Shown here: piece after piece, positions 1-8,092 of the stretch
Layout of the letters: each line of letters opens with the position of its first letter
Numbering within the stretch: position 1 is the first letter of the stretch
Origin: Prevotellaceae bacterium
GTDB lineage: Bacteria > Bacteroidota > Bacteroidia > Bacteroidales > Paludibacteraceae
DNA length: 55,724 bases
Reading direction: 5' to 3'
Assembly (NCBI GenBank): GCA_031271815.1
Contig: JAISVA010000029.1
Coordinates: 1 to 55,724, forward strand
Notes under the pieces: generated by a model
Seen by the model: the letters and a program-made list of their open reading frames with translations, nothing else
The model's database searches: none
Told to the model about the DNA's origin: nothing
Program-made: the position numbers and the translations under genes

Positions 1-67
1 CAGAGAAGTTAAGCCTGCTCACGCTGATGGTACTGCATAAAAGTGGGAGAGTAAGTAGCCGCCGTTT
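1..67 (+). rRNA. rrf: 5S ribosomal RNA, 3' part
   Basis: The first 67 bases match the 3' portion of a bacterial 5S rRNA. GAAGTTAAGCC (loop B/helix III side) is followed by GATGGTACTGC and the conserved GTGGGAGAGTAAGTAGCCGCC 3' half of helices IV/I. The 5' half lies outside the window. A rho-independent terminator follows at once, so this is the end of an rRNA operon transcribed rightwards. The identification rests on motif recognition; a covariance-model search would settle the exact ends. Confidence 0.9.
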
Positions 68-72
68 TTAAG

Positions 73-115
73 AACGCTCATCAATCCAATAAAAGGATCA
101 TGATGAGCGTTTTTT
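73..115 (+). terminator. rRNA operon terminator
   Basis: The 11-bp perfect stem AACGCTCATCA (73-83) pairs with TGATGAGCGTT (101-111) around a 17-nt loop and is followed by a T run. It stands six bases after the 5S rRNA and fits rho-independent termination of the rRNA transcript. Confidence 0.88.
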
Positions 116-164
116 GTTAGAGTCTTGATACGGCATTTTTTGACAATACCGGAAAAGGACAAAC

Positions 165-993
165 TTAAGTTGACAGTTTCTTTAAATCCCTGTTGCTTAC
201 TAATGAACGCATTTGGGTGATTGCCGTATTGTTGAGCTGGACAAGCCGCTCACCCTGCGAGAGTCCCTGACGGATAAGCAAGGCATTGATGCTTTCCATG
301 TTCGAGAGTACAACCAGCTGTTCGAGCGAAGCATAATCGCGGATATTGCCTTCCTTTCCTGGATTCTCGCAGCGCCACTGTTTGGCTGTTTTTCCAAACA
401 GGGCTACATTGAGTAAATCTGCTTCGTTGGCATAGGCAAACATTAGTTGTTCTTTGCTAACTAATTGTGGGATTATTTCGTCTTTAATCGCATCGGTGTG
501 AATGCGGTAGTTGATTTTCGAGAGTGTGCGTTGCAGGTTCCATTCGAGGGATTTGTTGTTTTGTTCTTCCTCTTTCAGGCGTGAAATTCTTTTATCAAAA
601 ATAGCCGGAAAACGGCACTAATAGCTGAACCAAATTCAAAGGCAATATCTTTATGAGCATAAGTGCCGCCATATTTTCCGTTTTTGACATAAATACCTAT
701 TGCATTCGTTTTTTCTATCCATTCGCTTGTGCTCAAAACGAAACTTGGCAAGCCTGCCTGCATTTTAAAGTGGTCAAATTCGACCACTTTAAAACTTGGA
801 TTGTAAAGTTGTTCCCAAGTACCGATAAACTCGAGCGTTGTGCGTGCCGTATCCAGTTTTTGATAATATCTGCAGCACGCGCTTCGCCTGCTTTAGCATT
901 TGCCATATCGGTCAAAGAAATGTAATCATCATTTTTATCCGATATAATGGTTATTTCAGTTCCTTGTACGGTGATTTTTTCTTTCCTGCTCAT
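165..993 (-). pseudogene. KilA-N domain protein, two frameshifts
   Basis: Read on the minus strand from the ATG at 993 (MSRKEKITVQGTEI), this is a KilA-N/ORF11-type DNA-binding-domain protein of the kind common near phage and accessory regions. The frame is lost twice. After ...DIIKNWIR the reading passes into a wrong frame; restoring one base near 838-849 gives TLEFIGTWEQLYNPSFKVVEF, which rejoins the family pattern. After ...FLIKEF, near 580-582, one further missing base again restores the pattern (RLKEEEQNNKSLEW). The C-terminal part, ending LSQGERLVQLNNTAITQM, is open to the stop at 165. With both bases restored the product would be about 275 residues. A Bacteroidota -7 element (TACATTTG, 1013-1020) precedes the start. 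Two independent single-base losses mark it as decayed, unless they are sequencing errors. Confidence 0.8.
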
Positions 994-1100
994 AACATTT
1001 ACATTTTGAATGCAAATGTAAAACAATCTTAACGGGATTCAAAGCCCTGTTTGGGTATGATTTAAATATATCTCATTTTTTCATTTTCAATCCGGTACAA

Positions 1101-1252
1101 GAGGCTGTCCCAAAAAAACGCGGATAACGCAGATAACACGGATTTTCACAGATAATAAATGAATAGGAATTTTATATATATCTAATTATCAGCGACATAT
1201 AAATCAGCGATCATCCGCGTTATCCGTGTCATCTGCGTTCAAAAAGACTTTT
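1101..1252. repeat. Dispersed GAGGCTGTC-ended repeat, copy A
   Basis: This ~150-bp non-coding element begins GAGGCTGTCCCAAAA and contains interleaved 9-nt units of the form CACGGATAA/CGCGGATAA. It has a central CTAATTATCAGCGACATA and then the reverse complement of the units (ATCCGCGTTATCCGTGTC). It is recognisably the same sequence, in opposite orientation, as the element at 33450-33602. The far terminal repeat is degraded here, since the sequence drifts after AAAAAGACTTTT. Confidence 0.7.
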
Positions 1253-1267
1253 AAGTTCCCCTCTTCC

Positions 1268-1356
1268 ACAAGCCATGTCGCGTACCTAACGGCACGCTGT
1301 TGGGATGTGGAATTCATTTTCTACCGAACTAAAATGCCTGACGGCATTAAAAAAGA
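1268..1356. repeat. Degenerate intergenic repeat (CCGTCAGG family)
   Basis: Read on the minus strand this contains AATGCCGTCAGGCATT, then TTCGGTAGAAAAT, then GTGCCGTTAGGTACG. The block at 13806-13945 has the same order of motifs (CCGTCAGGGATT, TTCGGTAAAAAATAG, CCATAGGTATGC), and part of it recurs at 52600-52640. The function is unknown and the copies are strongly diverged. Confidence 0.45.
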
Positions 1357-1398
1357 GTTCAATAATCTATAAGATTATCTGCCATTTTACCGTTACCT

Positions 1399-1479
1399 CC
1401 AATCCGCAGGATTGAATATAAATAACCCCCAATGAAGCGCAGCGATTGGGGGTTATTTATATTCAATCCTGCGGATTGG
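1399..1479. repeat. Perfect 35-bp inverted repeat
   Basis: Bases 1399-1433 and 1445-1479 are exact reverse complements around an 11-nt loop (GAAGCGCAGCG). The arm runs from CCAATCCGCAGGATTG through an AT-rich centre to ACCCCCAAT. No coding sequence overlaps it. It is far longer than a terminator needs and has no T tract on either side. Confidence 0.9.
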
Positions 1480-1507
1480 GGTTGCTGAAACTTATTCTAA
1501 TTTTATA

Positions 1508-1622
1508 TTAATAATGAAGCGGATCGATTTTATTGACAATTTTGATGCGGTTGTCTTGGATTGATAGATCTAATCGCGTTTTATTGGGAAATAGTTTATT
1601 TTGTCCTCCGAACAGTTGATGA
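1508..1622 (-). pseudogene. Possible C-terminal gene fragment
   Basis: A 37-codon open stretch on the minus strand ends ...RIKIVNKIDPLHY and has no start codon or ribosome site. Its composition is protein-like (LFPNKTRLDLSIQDNR), and it begins immediately downstream of the HU-gene terminator, so it is not connected to an upstream reading frame. It may be the stranded end of a deleted gene. I do not recognise the family, and chance remains possible. Confidence 0.25.
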
Positions 1623-1632
1623 AAGCAAAAAA

Positions 1633-1710
1633 GAGAGGCTACTTAAAAAAATTGAGTAGCCTCTCATTGCTTGATGAGTAGCTACTCAAAAAAATTAAGT
1701 AGCTACTCAT
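1633..1710 (-). terminator. Tandem related terminator hairpins after HU-like gene
   Basis: Two hairpins with almost the same loop follow each other. The first, nearer the HU gene, is ATGAGTAGCTACT pairing across an A/T-rich loop (1674-1710). The second is GAGAGGCTACT with AGTAGCCTCTC (1633-1665), followed on the minus strand by TTTTTT. The second is a canonical rho-independent terminator; the first looks like a diverged duplicate lacking the U tract. Confidence 0.8.
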
Positions 1711-1724
1711 TTTCCTGCCTTTGC

Positions 1725-2108
1725 CTACACTTTTGTAAACCTGGCATTTGCGAGCATTTCCTGCAATTTTTTGCCGGGGGTGAAAATTACTCCGGCTTTT
1801 TTGACGGATTTTGCCGAAACCTCTTCTTCGGTGTCTTTGCCCTCGCTGCTGAGAGTGATGCGGAGGCTTCCCAAGTCGCCGAGGCGGATTATCCTGCCGT
1901 CGGACAAGCCGGCTACGGCTTCTTCTACCATGGCGTAAAGCACGGCGCGAATGTCGGCGCCACTGACCGTACTTGTCTTTTCAATGCCTCTGGTCAAGCC
2001 TTCAAGGCTGATTTCCTGTCCGTGTACGGGACTGGCATAGTGCTTTTTGATGCCGCCGCCTTTTACGCCGGGCTGCGGGCGTTCTACCGATTTAATTTGA
2101 ATGGGCAT
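1725..2108 (-). CDS. HU-related DNA-binding protein
   Basis: The 127-residue protein belongs to the Bacteroidota HU-like family (HU-related 'histone-like, putative' proteins). The family signature is seen in the core: GLTRGIEKTSTVSGADIRA, the helical dimerisation segment VLYAMVEEAVAGL, the beta arm IIRLGDLGSLRITL, and the C-terminal FTPGKKLQEMLANARF. It is expected to bind and bend DNA in the nucleoid. The start MPIQIKSVERPQ is the only good ATG. The gene stands alone among repeats, with tandem terminators 15 bases downstream. No -7 element of the TAnnTTTG type is evident upstream. Relatives are often located in mobile or polysaccharide regions, but that link cannot be shown here. Confidence 0.85.
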   Translation of the reverse strand: MPIQIKSVERPQPGVKGGGIKKHYASPVHGQEISLEGLTRGIEKTSTVSGADIRAVLYAMVEEAVAGLSDGRIIRLGDLGSLRITLSSEGKDTEEEVSAKSVKKAGVIFTPGKKLQEMLANARFTKV

Positions 2109-2154
2109 AATTGTTCTGTTTTTAAGTTGTTAAGTGATTTAAAATAATTATTGG

Positions 2155-2405
2155 CTTACTTATGCGAATCAGGAGTTAAAAAAAATTGAGGAATGTAGAA
2201 ATTGAAGAATGTAGAAATTGCTTATCCCGTTGAATTTTAATTAAAAAAAGATTCTGAACGCAATCAAATGAAATGAGTAATTTGCTTATTTTTAACACGC
2301 AAGTTACGGATTTGTACCTGATTTATTCTATTACTACATTTCTACATGCTTCAATTTCTTCATTTCTAAATTCAATTCTTCAACTCCTGATTCGCATTAC
2401 TTACT
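2155..2405. mobile_element. MITE-like element with 6-bp flanking duplication
   Basis: A 239-bp element (2161-2399) starts TATGCGAATCAGGAGTT and ends AACTCCTGATTCGCATTA, an inverted repeat that continues inward as degenerate runs of the type GAAGAATGTAGAAATTG for about 60 bp on each side. It is flanked by the identical hexamer CTTACT at 2155-2160 and 2400-2405, which fits a target-site duplication. It has no coding capacity. It lies in the 420-bp gap between the HU-like gene and the giant T9SS gene. Confidence 0.6.
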
Positions 2406-2413
2406 ATTGTCTT

Positions 2414-2522
2414 GAACCACGATTTTCACAGGATTTTCAAGATTAACAGGATTTCTCAGGCGATTGAGCCAAGTCGAAATTCAATCCTGTTAATCTTGAA
2501 AATCCCGTAAAAATGAAGGTTC
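2414..2522. repeat. Long inverted repeat, AATCCTGTTAATCTTG type
   Basis: The left arm, containing CAGGATTTTCAAGATTAACAGGATT, pairs with the right arm AATCCTGTTAATCTTGAAAATCC with few mismatches, giving a ~35-bp stem around a ~30-nt loop. It abuts the 3' end of the giant T9SS gene and may act as its transcript end or 3' stabiliser. It is built of short quasi-periodic units like the other hairpin repeats in the window. Confidence 0.7.
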
Positions 2523-2529
2523 GGAGATT

Positions 2530-5500
2530 TTATTCTTTTATAAATTTCTTTGTTACAATGCCTTCCGCCGTTTCGAGTGTTACGAAATAAACGCCGTGTG
2601 GCAACGACGAAACATTGATTTCTCTATTGCCCGCATTCGTAATTTTCAGCACAACAGCACCCAACGTGTTTGTTACAATCAGCTGCTTGATTTCCGTATC
2701 GGTACTAATGAACAGGATGTCTTTTACCGGATTTGGATAGATGCTTATCGCATTATTATTTGCAATGTTTTCAATACCAACGGTTTCGGATATGGCTACC
2801 TTGCATTCATCAAAATATCCGCCATCTTCGGTCGTAACGGTAATTATTGCCGTTCCTGCCGTGAGCGCCGTTACTGTGCCGCTGTTGTCCACCGAAGCGA
2901 TACCGGGTTCGCTGCTGCTCCACGAGATATTTTGATTGGTGGCATTGAGTGGGTAAACGGTGGCAAAAAGCGGTAGCTGGTCGCCCACTCGCAGGTATTC
3001 GTCCGGGGTGTTTAATTGTACGCTTGTAACGGGTATTGTTGCATCCGGAAATGCCTGTACCGTGAATGTGCGCGTGGCAAAGATTGCCGAGCCGTCCACC
3101 GCTGTGGCTTTTACCGTAACCGTGCCTGCCTGCGTATTGCCGGTGGCTTGCAGGTTACCGCTATTATCGACAGTAGCGTATTCGCTGCCCGATACAATGC
3201 TCCACGCTATGTTTTGATACGTGGCGTTGCTTGGGAATATTTCGGTGTAAAGATAAAGCGACGGCTGTTCTTCGCTCAACACATCGTTATTACCCAGCGT
3301 AAGGATATTTAAACTGCTTGCATAGACAATCGTAGCGGCATTGTTGCTGTTTACCACATTGGTACGACCGGAAACGGGCGCTTCGGCGGCGCGCAATCCT
3401 GCCGAGCGGGTTTGCGGTGCAGGAATGTATTCTACTACATAATAAGGCGCATCCGGATTGTGGAACTGCGTAAACGAAGTGTTTGCTCCCGAAATTTCGT
3501 CTAACACATTGGTCAGGTTATCGGGTGTTGCTCCCTGCAAAATGCGGTAAGTGTCGATTTCGCGCCCTTCGTATTTGTTCCAAATCAGGTTCCAGGTGCC
3601 TTCCTGCACACCGCGGTTAATCGTGAGGTGCATCGTTTTGTGTATGCCGCTTTTGGCGGTTTCCACGCCTGAAGCCGTAACGGCGGAAATGGCGTAACGG
3701 TCGCTGCGCACGGTGTTGTTGGACGACGGGTCGGTAAAGGCGCCTTCGCCGGCGTTTACACGTCCTATTTCAATGAAATTGTTCAGCGCCGAGCCTTCCT
3801 TGTAAATGACGACCTGGGCTGCTTCGGCGGGCAGATTTGATGTTTCCCACGCAACAACATTTTTATTGCCTTCGGGATAGACAAGCGAAATCACCGGCGG
3901 AGTGATTGGTTCTACTACATTGAAACCTTTGGTGTATCCTTCCGCGCAACCGTTTGGCGAAGTTACCCAAAGCGTGAGTTCGCGGTAGATGTAACTGCCG
4001 CCGTAAATGCGTATGCTTCCTTTGCTGTCGCCGGGACGGGCGGTAACGTCGTTGTCAATGAAATTACCGACGCGGTTTGATAAATCCCAGCTGAAGGTAG
4101 AGCCTTGCGGAACGGCGGGTAAACCGATTTCCACTTCCTGATTGAAGAACACATTATCGGGCAAGGTAAATTCTGCCGTGAAGCCGGGCATCACTTTGAT
4201 TTGCGCCGTAGCAGTATTTGCGCCGTTGGTGAGCGTGATGGTTTTAATGCCTTCGCTGTTCCATGCTACCTGATACGGACCAAAGCCTGTGCCGGAAACT
4301 ACCTGGCCGCCGTCAAAATCCCATTCGGGCGTGCCGCCCTGTGCACCGGTATAAACTATTTCGGTCGGCGTGTCGAAACAGGCGGTTGCAGGGATTTTGA
4401 AACTTGCCGTTGCCTCTACTTTTTTGGTAAATACTTCGGAGAATGGCGACACGGCATCCCACAGGTCGATTGCCTGCACCGAGATTTCCACTTCGCCGGC
4501 AGGTATTGCCGAGAGCGGAATTTCAAAGCGTGTTGCTGTTGGGTAGAGGTAGTATTTGCTGAATGGGGCTTCAGTACCTGACCCCAATTCCAATCCGCCT
4601 TTAGGCGAAGGCAGGGCAGCCATAGCCGCATTGCCGTCGTTGAGTGGTGAGATGATGTAGGCGTTTGCACCTGTTTCGCCTTTTTTCTTCACGGAAAGGT
4701 TGTATTTCATTTGGGCGGCAGGTGTTTTATCGTCTTGTGCGGCATCCCATTCGATAACCAAAGTCGTATCGGTTTGCGTGGCGATAATGCCTGTGGGTGC
4801 GTTTGGCGCAGTGTTGGTGGCGGAAGTTACATTTTTATCGTAAAAATAATATCCGACAGGATAACCGGTCTGTTCGTTATAACCGACACTTTCGCCTCTT
4901 CCCAACGAAATATTTGGTACACCATCGCCGTCGGTATCGGTAACGATATTTTGTCTTGTATTATCAAGTATAAAACCGTTGCCTCGCATATCGGAAAACA
5001 AACCCTGACGATAGTTGCCGTTGCCGTCATTATATATAATGTAGACCACATTATCCTGATTGTTCACTTTTACATCTACCAATATATCTAAGTAACCGTT
5101 GTTGTCCCAGTCGCCGTTGATTGCAATGGTAGCCAATTCAGAACTCCAACCCGAACCGGAAATACGATTTAAGAAAGAAACATTGACATCTTCCGCTACA
5201 ATCTCATCGCCCAACACAAAACGCTCGTTGTTCTCATTACGCAAAATCTGTATGCGTTGCGAGTTTTCGACATAAATTATATCCAAATAGCCGTCGTTAT
5301 CCATATCGGCAACGGGAACCTGTGTTACAAGGGAGGAGGTGGTAGGTATGGGTGTTTCAAACGGAATTTTTTTGTATTCAAAGCTATAATTTCCTTTGTT
5401 TTCCAACAATTGTATTCCGGTTATTTCATAAGGACCGGTAGTTATTGAAAAAGAATAGAAATCAAGGAAGCCGTCCTTGTTCCAATCCGCAATGCCGCTT

Positions 5501-8091
5501 TTATAACCGCTTAGCACATCTTGCCCGTCAGGTATTGTAAAACCCGGACTGAAATTGCCGCTTCCATCGTTTTGAACAAAGGTCGGTAATGTCTGATAAT
5601 ATGTAGTGCCGGGTCGCACAGGTTCTAAATCGCCGTCGTTATCCAGGTCGGAAAATTGCATATTTTGTATAGCGCCGGGCAAATATCCGTAATAATCAAT
5701 TCCGGTAAACGTCAACGCATTTTTATTGGAAAAGCCCATTGCGTTTGATGTGTTTCTTATCCAGCCGTAAGCGTTGTTTTCCCTGTACAGCAAATCCACT
5801 GCACCGTCCCTGTCCCAATCTATCCATTTGCCTGCTTCGGGCGCAAAGGTAAGCAGGTAGGGATTGGCAAGTCTGCCGAAATTGCCTGCGCCGTCGTTGG
5901 TAAACAATCCCTTATTATCATATCCTCCTAACAGCACATCCTGCTTGCCGTCCCTGTTCCAGTCGGCAAACCAGCCTTTTTCATATAAATCCGATTTCAT
6001 TATTCGTGTAGTTTCATCTACTACCGTTCCCTCAATTTTATTAGCGAGCACGGTAATCGGCATTTCGGTTTTCTCGCCGCGTGTGCCTTCGGGGGCTTCT
6101 ATTTGCAGGGAAATTGTTTTGTTTCCTGCCGTTGCCCATTTGAGGTGCAGTTCGCCTGCTACGGACGAAGGCAGTTGAGTTGCGCCGTTCAGCTCCCAAT
6201 GCAGGGTGTAGCCTTCGGGCATTGAGTTGTAATACACTTTCAGCGTATCGCAGAATGCTAAAGAGTTTTTATCGGTAGTGAACTTCGACGAGAGCACCGT
6301 GTTTTCAAACACCGCCTCTGTCGACCATGCCGAGCCTGCGTGCTGCGGGTCTATTGCCTGCACGGCAATGTAGTAGGTGCCCGGCATCCATGTGCTTGCG
6401 TCCATCACTTTGCTGAGGTTGTTTCCGGCATTTCCGTCGGCAAAGTTGCGGCGCGTGCCGTTGGCATTGGCGTGTGCAAAGAGAATGTCGCTTTTGCCCG
6501 GAGCGGTTCCGATACGCACTTCGTAGGTAAGGTCGCAAGCCGAAGATTGCGCATCGGTGGCGGCTGTCCAGTTTATATCCAAACGACCGGTAGCGGCGTT
6601 GAATGTTACCGAAGGAGCGGCAGGTGCAGCCGGCGCTGTGTTGACTGTGGCTGTTGCCATGGTGTGGAAATAGTCGTCAGACGAATATTGACCACTATAC
6701 CAGATTTCCATTTTACCGTCATTGTCTAAATCTTCTATATTGAGCGACATAGTTGGAAAATCCGAATACTGACCTACACCATTATGTTCAATATCATTTG
6801 CCGTATAAAGTGTTTCTGCTGCGCCAAAACTGCCGCCAGCCTGTCCGTACATTACTTTTACAGGCATAAGTATGTCTGACTGATACCAGCCTTGCGGCAT
6901 ACCGCTTACATCAAGCGCGAGCAAATCATAATATCCGTCACCGTTAATATCGCGGCAGCCGGCAAAAAGTAATTGACCGGCAGGCATATCGAAACCAATA
7001 TCAAAGTTGCCGTTGCCATCGTTTTTGGCAAGTAATATAAAGTTGTAACTGCCGTTAAGCGGATAACTGAAAGTAGCGAGAATATCCACATCGCCGTCAC
7101 GGTCAAAATCGTAGCAATGAATTGTTTTATCGGCAGGAACATCTTCCATCAGTACGTTGGTTTCGTAGCTGTTTTCTCCACGATAGATATAGGTTTTGAG
7201 TGCCTGTGCGGCATTATCCCATATCACATAATCGGTAAATCCGTCGTTGTTCAGGTCGCGGGCTTTGACGTTGTTGCCGAGTGCGGTCTGCACAAAACGG
7301 CCGGCGTTTTCGGTACTGAAGAGTACAATGCCTGTTTCGGCAAAAACCAAATCGGGGTTGCCGTCGCCGTTCATATCCAGTATTTCGGAAGGTTGCTTTA
7401 TGTCGGGAGCAATTACGGCATTCCCGCAACCGCCTTCGAGGCACACACCGCTAAAACGGGGCTTCGGCGGACGGTAGCCGGCTTGCACGGCTTGCAGATA
7501 CGCCTCGTATTCTTCCTGATTTTGCGAGGCATCGTATTCCGTCTGGCTCATTCGCTGCATAAACGAGCGGGTAAATGAGCCGTTTGCCTGCTGCGCGTGC
7601 AGATATAAACCTGTTCCGGAAGAGGTATTATAGTTACATTCAACGAGGTCAATACGTCCGTCCATATTCAGGTCGTTGTTGGGAAGGAGCAAGCCGGAGC
7701 GAGTCTGGTAGCTACCGTCGGGCTGGCTTACCAGGACTTGGTCTGCTACATCACCTGTCCAGCCGTCTGCATACCCAATGATGCCAATGTCGGGCTTGCC
7801 GTCACGGTTAAGGTCGTCGATAGAGATTTTGTTGGAATTTCCGCTGAAAATCATCTCTTCTCTGATAAACTTGTTGTCGGCGGCAGGTTTGAAAGGGTAT
7901 AGACCGAGCGGAATGCCTTCGTCGGAATACTGTTTGATAAACCCTTTGCTGCCTGTGCCGTCGAGGTCGTAGAACTGCGAGGCGGCAGGGAGCGGGCAGG
8001 TTTGAGGAACTTGCGCGCTCATCGGCGCGATTGCTGCGAAACAGGCAATTATCATTGCCGTGAGTTTCTGTTTGAGATTAGAATGTTTCAT
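2530..8091 (-). CDS. Giant FG-GAP/VCBS repeat protein exported by T9SS
   Basis: An 1853-residue surface or secreted protein. A Sec signal peptide (residues 1-26, ending PMSA/Q) is followed by two blocks of FG-GAP-like calcium-binding motifs of the DxNxDGxxD type. Block one, about residues 90-470, includes DLNRDGKPDI, DMNGDGNPDL, DFDRDGDVDI and DINGDGYYDL. Block two, about 700-1090, includes DWNRDGKQDV, DLDNDGDLEP and DWDNNGYLDI. Fibronectin-like and PKD-like stretches lie between and after them. Two Big_2 Ig-like domains (NISWSSSEPGIASVDNSG) precede a C-terminal T9SS type A sorting domain (SIYPNPVKD ... GVYFVTLETAEG). The start lies one base after the stop of the upstream membrane-protein gene, so the two are co-transcribed. 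FG-GAP arrays typically fold as propellers in adhesins or carbohydrate-linked proteins; no catalytic domain is visible. The signal peptide is nearly identical at DNA level to that of the lipoprotein at 10531-11598. Confidence 0.9.
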   Translation of the reverse strand: MKHSNLKQKLTAMIIACFAAIAPMSAQVPQTCPLPAASQFYDLDGTGSKGFIKQYSDEGIPLGLYPFKPAADNKFIREEMIFSGNSNKISIDDLNRDGKPDIGIIGYADGWTGDVADQVLVSQPDGSYQTRSGLLLPNNDLNMDGRIDLVECNYNTSSGTGLYLHAQQANGSFTRSFMQRMSQTEYDASQNQEEYEAYLQAVQAGYRPPKPRFSGVCLEGGCGNAVIAPDIKQPSEILDMNGDGNPDLVFAETGIVLFSTENAGRFVQTALGNNVKARDLNNDGFTDYVIWDNAAQALKTYIYRGENSYETNVLMEDVPADKTIHCYDFDRDGDVDILATFSYPLNGSYNFILLAKNDGNGNFDIGFDMPAGQLLFAGCRDINGDGYYDLLALDVSGMPQGWYQSDILMPVKVMYGQAGGSFGAAETLYTANDIEHNGVGQYSDFPTMSLNIEDLDNDGKMEIWYSGQYSSDDYFHTMATATVNTAPAAPAAPSVTFNAATGRLDINWTAATDAQSSACDLTYEVRIGTAPGKSDILFAHANANGTRRNFADGNAGNNLSKVMDASTWMPGTYYIAVQAIDPQHAGSAWSTEAVFENTVLSSKFTTDKNSLAFCDTLKVYYNSMPEGYTLHWELNGATQLPSSVAGELHLKWATAGNKTISLQIEAPEGTRGEKTEMPITVLANKIEGTVVDETTRIMKSDLYEKGWFADWNRDGKQDVLLGGYDNKGLFTNDGAGNFGRLANPYLLTFAPEAGKWIDWDRDGAVDLLYRENNAYGWIRNTSNAMGFSNKNALTFTGIDYYGYLPGAIQNMQFSDLDNDGDLEPVRPGTTYYQTLPTFVQNDGSGNFSPGFTIPDGQDVLSGYKSGIADWNKDGFLDFYSFSITTGPYEITGIQLLENKGNYSFEYKKIPFETPIPTTSSLVTQVPVADMDNDGYLDIIYVENSQRIQILRNENNERFVLGDEIVAEDVNVSFLNRISGSGWSSELATIAINGDWDNNGYLDILVDVKVNNQDNVVYIIYNDGNGNYRQGLFSDMRGNGFILDNTRQNIVTDTDGDGVPNISLGRGESVGYNEQTGYPVGYYFYDKNVTSATNTAPNAPTGIIATQTDTTLVIEWDAAQDDKTPAAQMKYNLSVKKKGETGANAYIISPLNDGNAAMAALPSPKGGLELGSGTEAPFSKYYLYPTATRFEIPLSAIPAGEVEISVQAIDLWDAVSPFSEVFTKKVEATASFKIPATACFDTPTEIVYTGAQGGTPEWDFDGGQVVSGTGFGPYQVAWNSEGIKTITLTNGANTATAQIKVMPGFTAEFTLPDNVFFNQEVEIGLPAVPQGSTFSWDLSNRVGNFIDNDVTARPGDSKGSIRIYGGSYIYRELTLWVTSPNGCAEGYTKGFNVVEPITPPVISLVYPEGNKNVVAWETSNLPAEAAQVVIYKEGSALNNFIEIGRVNAGEGAFTDPSSNNTVRSDRYAISAVTASGVETAKSGIHKTMHLTINRGVQEGTWNLIWNKYEGREIDTYRILQGATPDNLTNVLDEISGANTSFTQFHNPDAPYYVVEYIPAPQTRSAGLRAAEAPVSGRTNVVNSNNAATIVYASSLNILTLGNNDVLSEEQPSLYLYTEIFPSNATYQNIAWSIVSGSEYATVDNSGNLQATGNTQAGTVTVKATAVDGSAIFATRTFTVQAFPDATIPVTSVQLNTPDEYLRVGDQLPLFATVYPLNATNQNISWSSSEPGIASVDNSGTVTALTAGTAIITVTTEDGGYFDECKVAISETVGIENIANNNAISIYPNPVKDILFISTDTEIKQLIVTNTLGAVVLKITNAGNREINVSSLPHGVYFVTLETAEGIVTKKFIKE

Positions 8092-8092
8092 A

